Source of the DNA: Amycolatopsis azurea DSM 43854
GTDB lineage: Bacteria > Actinomycetota > Actinomycetes > Mycobacteriales > Pseudonocardiaceae
Length of the DNA stretch: 64,000 bases
Reading direction: 5' to 3'
Assembly: GCF_001995215.1 (NCBI RefSeq)
Contig: NZ_MUXN01000013.1
Span: 124,001-188,000 of the forward strand
Part shown: piece by piece, positions 61,701 through 64,000 of the stretch
How the letters are laid out: each line of letters begins with the position of its first letter
Position numbering within the stretch: the first letter of the stretch is position 1
The notes under the pieces: model-generated
Database searches by the model: none
Seen by the model: the letters and a program-made list of their open reading frames with translations, nothing else
Told to the model about the DNA's origin: nothing
Program-made: the position numbers and the translations under genes

Positions 61701-64000
61701 GGTTTCGGGGGCTTTGGTCTCCGGCGCCTTGGTTTCCGGCGCCTCGGTCCGCACGTGCGCGGGGGCGTCGCCGCCACCGAGCGGCAACGTCCGGACCGGC
61801 GTCGACGCGTCGGGCAGCGAAGCCAGCCGTCCCGTCATCGGGTCGGCGAACACGACACCGTGCGAGGTGTTGATCGCCGCGAACAGCCTGCCGTCGGCCA
61901 TGACCGCCGCCCGCGCGCCGATGGGCCGCTGGCCCACGTCACGCGCGACGTCGGCGATGCTGTCCTTGCCCTGCCAAGGCCCGCCGAGATCGGCGAGCCC
62001 GCCGCCGTGACCACTGGGTTTGGCGACGCCCTTGCCATCGGCCGTCTCGCCGTTCATCCGCTCTTCGAAGGCGACGAGCGATTCCGCGGCGTTGGTGCGG
62101 TGGCCGTTCTCCAGCCCCTTCGGGTCGTAGTAGCCACGCGTGTTGACCTCGCCGAAGCCCGGCGCGACCTCTTCGAGGAGCCGCACCTGTTCGCGGCGCC
62201 GCTCCATCTCGTAGTCGCTGTCGTTCCGGTGTTCGCCCGGCCGGTCCGACTTCGCGGTGTCCGCGTGGACGACCGGCGGGCCGCCGTCGGCGAGCGGCGT
62301 CGCCGATCCAGCCACGTCCGGCTTGCGGGCCTCCGCCGCGTCCGGGGAGTCGGAATGGGCCGGCTCCGGTGTCGTGTCCGGCTCGGCCTTCGGTGATCCA
62401 CCGTCCAGCGCGGCGAAGTTCCCGCTGCCGAAGAGGTGCTTGTTCTCTTCCTTGAACCGGGCCAGTTCGGCTTCGTGCGCGGCCTTGGCCGCCTCGATGC
62501 GCGCGCTTTCGGCGTGGTTGAAGGCGCGCCGCTCCTCCATTTTCTGTTCGGCTTTGTCCTGCGGCAGATAGTCGTCGTGCCCGGGCGGGATCTCTTCCGC
62601 GTGGACCGTGAACTCGGGCAGCGTGTTGCCGTCGGCGTCCTTGGGCTGGACCGGCTTGCCGTGCTCGTCCTGGGGCCAGAAGTCGCGGTGCCACGGGGTC
62701 TTCTCGATACCCGTGATCTTCAGCTGGGTCGCCGAGCGCATCGCGGCTTCGCGCTCTTCCGGCTTCGCGGCCAGCGGCTCCAGGTCGCGGCCGGTCTTGG
62801 AGTGGATCCGGAGCTCGACCTCGCCGGGGAAGGTGCTTCGAGGGTGCTTGTCCGTGACCTTCGAGGTGCTCAGGACCTGCGGGTCGACGACCGTGTCGCC
62901 CTGCTTGTGCTGCCCGAGGAACGAGTGCATCGCGTCGACGTCGCCGTAGAAGTTGATGCGACGCGACACATGCCCCACGTACGGCGGCATTTCCTTGAGG
63001 CCGGAGTCGAGCGCGCGCGACATTTCGTGATAGCCGCCGTCGAGCGCGTCGCCGCCCATCCGCTGTGCCTTGGTGAGCTTCTCCGCGAATTCGCTGCGGG
63101 TGTAGCTCTGGACGGCCATGGCGCCGTCATCGGACATGCCCCGCAGAGACGGCGTGGCGTCGCGTTTGGCGAGTGCCTCGCGCCGCACCTGCTCGTGGCG
63201 CATCTCGCCGGTCTCTTGGTTGTACCGATGACTGTCGATCATCGTGTCCGTGATCGCGCGGTGGTCCGCGGGATCGGTCGTGTGGAACTTCTGGTCGTGC
63301 AGGTGGCTTTCGTCGAACCGCGGAGGCGGCGTTTCGCCGCGGTCCTGTGCCGGGACGTGCTCGCCCGGCTGATCCTGGGCGCGATCGGGCGCGTCGTTCG
63401 ATTCGTGCCGCGGACGCTCGGCGGGCTCTGGGGCGTCGTGCTGCGGACGCTCCTGTGGCGCCTGATCCTGGGCGGGCCGATCCTGCGGCAGGTGCTCCTG
63501 AGCCGGCCGCTGCTGCTGCGGCGCGCGCTGCTCGGCGGGCCGCTGGTCCTGCGGCCGCTGGTCGTGCGAACGCTGGGCGGGCGGCTGCTGGGCAGGCGGC
63601 TGCTGTCCGCGCTGGTCCGGGTGCACCGGATTGCTCCGCGGGTCCTGACGAGGTGCCGGGACCTGCGGTCGTCCGTCCGGACGCGGTCCGCCACCTTGCT
63701 GCGGCGGCTGACCCGGGTGGTGGCCGGGCGGAGGCGGCGGCACGGGACCGCGGTTGCCGGGGAACGGGCCGTTGCCCGGCTGCGGGGGCCGCGGCGGAGG
63801 CGGCGGATAGCCCGCCGGACCGCGCTGGCCGGGGTGCTGACCCGGGTGCTGCCCGGGCGGCGGAGGCGTCTGCGGACGCGGCGGGACACCACCGTTCGGG
63901 CCGGGACCCGGCCTCCCCTGGTACCCCTGGGGCGGCGGTCCCTGCTGAGGCCGCGGCTGGCCGTGCGGACCCTGCTGCGGCGGTCCCTGCCTCGGCGGCG
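58710..64000 (-). CDS. Giant Pro-rich multi-domain polymorphic toxin-like protein (5' end beyond window)
   Basis: More than 1,760 codons; the frame is open to the window edge, so the start is outside. Order by coordinates on the minus strand: Pro/Gln/Gly-rich disordered region to about 63350. ART-like domain 1 at 63300-62430 (VSRRINFYG, LSTSKV, ExE in PEEREAA). Papain-like toxin (Tox-PL) domain 1 at 62150-61780, with catalytic Cys changed to Ala (HRTNAAES) and no His. A PETKAPETK/PKADEAPKAD linker. ART-like domain 2 at 61470-60700 (SVRAISYQG, MTSASI, GEREAL). Tox-PL domain 2 at 60480-60010 with Cys (GYHSNCTRG), His (GHVAMVVN) and Asp (FIDPQSG). A helical spacer; then a RelA/SpoT-like domain at about 59230-58800 (LTDLVGAKVEF, KPQDSGYRDLQ, GHIAEFRLHL). 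First gene of the operon. Confidence 0.82.
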   Translation of the reverse strand, partial: PPRQGPPQQGPHGQPRPQQGPPPQGYQGRPGPGPNGGVPPRPQTPPPPGQHPGQHPGQRGPAGYPPPPPRPPQPGNGPFPGNRGPVPPPPPGHHPGQPPQQGGGPRPDGRPQVPAPRQDPRSNPVHPDQRGQQPPAQQPPAQRSHDQRPQDQRPAEQRAPQQQRPAQEHLPQDRPAQDQAPQERPQHDAPEPAERPRHESNDAPDRAQDQPGEHVPAQDRGETPPPRFDESHLHDQKFHTTDPADHRAITDTMIDSHRYNQETGEMRHEQVRREALAKRDATPSLRGMSDDGAMAVQSYTRSEFAEKLTKAQRMGGDALDGGYHEMSRALDSGLKEMPPYVGHVSRRINFYGDVDAMHSFLGQHKQGDTVVDPQVLSTSKVTDKHPRSTFPGEVELRIHSKTGRDLEPLAAKPEEREAAMRSATQLKITGIEKTPWHRDFWPQDEHGKPVQPKDADGNTLPEFTVHAEEIPPGHDDYLPQDKAEQKMEERRAFNHAESARIEAAKAAHEAELARFKEENKHLFGSGNFAALDGGSPKAEPDTTPEPAHSDSPDAAEARKPDVAGSATPLADGGPPVVHADTAKSDRPGEHRNDSDYEMERRREQVRLLEEVAPGFGEVNTRGYYDPKGLENGHRTNAAESLVAFEERMNGETADGKGVAKPSGHGGGLADLGGPWQGKDSIADVARDVGQRPIGARAAVMADGRLFAAINTSHGVVFADPMTGRLASLPDASTPVRTLPLGGGDAPAHVRTEAPETKAPETKAPETKAPEAETPKADETPKADEAPKADTPEQPAKTPMERLRGDDTPEPAPERAPDQAQPEQSIANRLEAEPEPKRFDEDYLFDDDYRATSKEHQSVRDSVRSQEIYDGIAETVRQRQEQHPHLRDISTEGAIAVHGYSTGEFAYETNEANRRGEDHPGFERAQANTKAVVSGLNEFPDFTGESVRAISYQGNARMSDLTAAHYEKGQITVEPTMTSASIKTPEFQSSKFGDDVEIHIQSKTAKDISALAMNPGEREALSRPGTQLLVHDKQLVTDPRTGKRKWVIHAEEIAPGDPRYLDPEATKQKLAERRARHDAEAPEFERARHEQRMAALGGPVEPATPPIKPDEPVESGISSVLDDDGPEPPYGRQDELSADDTQPIPMPSPENGWSGLAHATNPPSEAAIHAGTATPDQQAAYVRDRHPELTGVNPHFHDPDAMANGYHSNCTRGPEAYWDRLHGRDATAEPILMHEMDSRGTLEHIEGRFGGEFSSRADYDTVIREMRTQAVDHHAVVAVKYLDAEGIERGHVAMVVNTRDGVAFIDPQSGALMNLPQPPTSMKLMHIGVPETQPSRTPDAPSAHPDKPVDPRIAFAKQDPPVDPRIAFAKDHELPPSQIGPDGRPVLGREDGGYGIAPDRAPDLDTADPDTRQRAEEFLARDDVEAALRGIDDDAKVKYTDADGVEHDLGPTEAFIRERLPHHPELLDLMLDERNGYLRESLIHTPQTIASLMLHDEAIPILHEAVDEVNTRGYEILNDFEDNGGPDATPLTDEQREISKDLADEVRRIPEDDRLQPDWKKAWENDEVKQREFLDALNAIWEPTQNELNDLARQVAGEDGKPGWRTEQKNVDRALAKIAEYNGNVSKLTDLVGAKVEFKTVAEAYEALRQVHAAEGIEIVKFKDRFAKPQDSGYRDLQMNLRMSNGHIAEFRLHLAEMDKVAAYEHALYEVRRDFETIARDDGKRPMSPEERLLEAALLTRERKFFWDALQKGLPEDLREDPS

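Noticed and set aside
61580..61770. Short tandem repeats that might suggest CRISPR
   Set aside because: They are PETKAP/PKADE coding repeats within one open frame, without spacers or uniform repeat length.
58749..62396. 1215-residue plus-strand open frame
   Set aside because: Antisense to the giant toxin-like gene; repeated R/V/D composition and no recognisable domain.

Overview
The window looks like the chromosomal origin region of a high-GC actinomycete. Gene content and order match Pseudonocardiaceae, most likely an Amycolatopsis-type organism. The core follows the mycobacterial origin order: gyrA, gyrB, a DUF721 gene, recF, gnd, dnaN, oriC, dnaA, rpmH, rnpA, yidD, yidC, jag, rsmG, parA, parB. 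The order then continues with a GNAT gene, a cwlM-like gene, trxA, trxB, an anti-sigma gene, sigM, a pseudokinase gene, murJ, a DUF6049 gene, a NUDIX gene and pcnA. The genus is inferred from this layout and codon use; there is no species marker.

Left flank (1-9000). A partial winged-helix (AlkZ-like) gene, an AraC regulator, a stand-alone ADP-ribosylglycohydrolase and a MerR regulator come first. Next is a coupled amidase / small GatC-like protein / MFS exporter operon, then three genes resembling type VII (ESX) secretion-associated proteins. tRNA-Ala, a DLW-39 gene, tRNA-Ile and a DUF3566 membrane protein lead into gyrA.

Origin (9700-27200). All replication genes left of oriC and dnaA itself are on the minus strand; rpmH through parB are on the plus strand. 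oriC (18504-19427) holds a cluster of DnaA-box-like nonamers beside an AT-rich tract. Two perfect parS sites and one near-perfect site lie around rsmG.

Right core (27200-44500). A HAD hydrolase is followed by a frameshifted conserved gene, a D-Ala-D-Ala ligase-family protein, an aminotransferase and a GNAT protein. The envelope and redox block follows: CwlM-like, thioredoxin system, SigM with its anti-sigma factor, pseudokinase, MurJ, DUF6049 and NUDIX, with pcnA divergent. MurJ and the pseudokinase, fused in M. tuberculosis Rv3910, are separate genes here.

Accessory right arm (44500-64000). A two-gene ATPase plus TOPRIM/DUF4276-like cassette resembles phage-defence pairs. An orphan histidine kinase and a methyltransferase follow. 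The last 15 kb is a tightly packed minus-strand operon of seven genes. Its first gene encodes a very large, 5'-truncated protein with two ADP-ribosyltransferase-like domains, two papain-like toxin domains (one apparently dead) and a C-terminal RelA/SpoT-like synthetase domain. It is followed by two small paralogues, a TNT (NAD-glycohydrolase-like) protein, two YrhB/Imm35-like plus ADP-ribosylglycohydrolase proteins (one carrying an intact hydrolase site) and a second TNT protein. Enzymes that would add ADP-ribose, consume NAD or remove ADP-ribose are therefore co-encoded. This operon is the best candidate for an undescribed system here.
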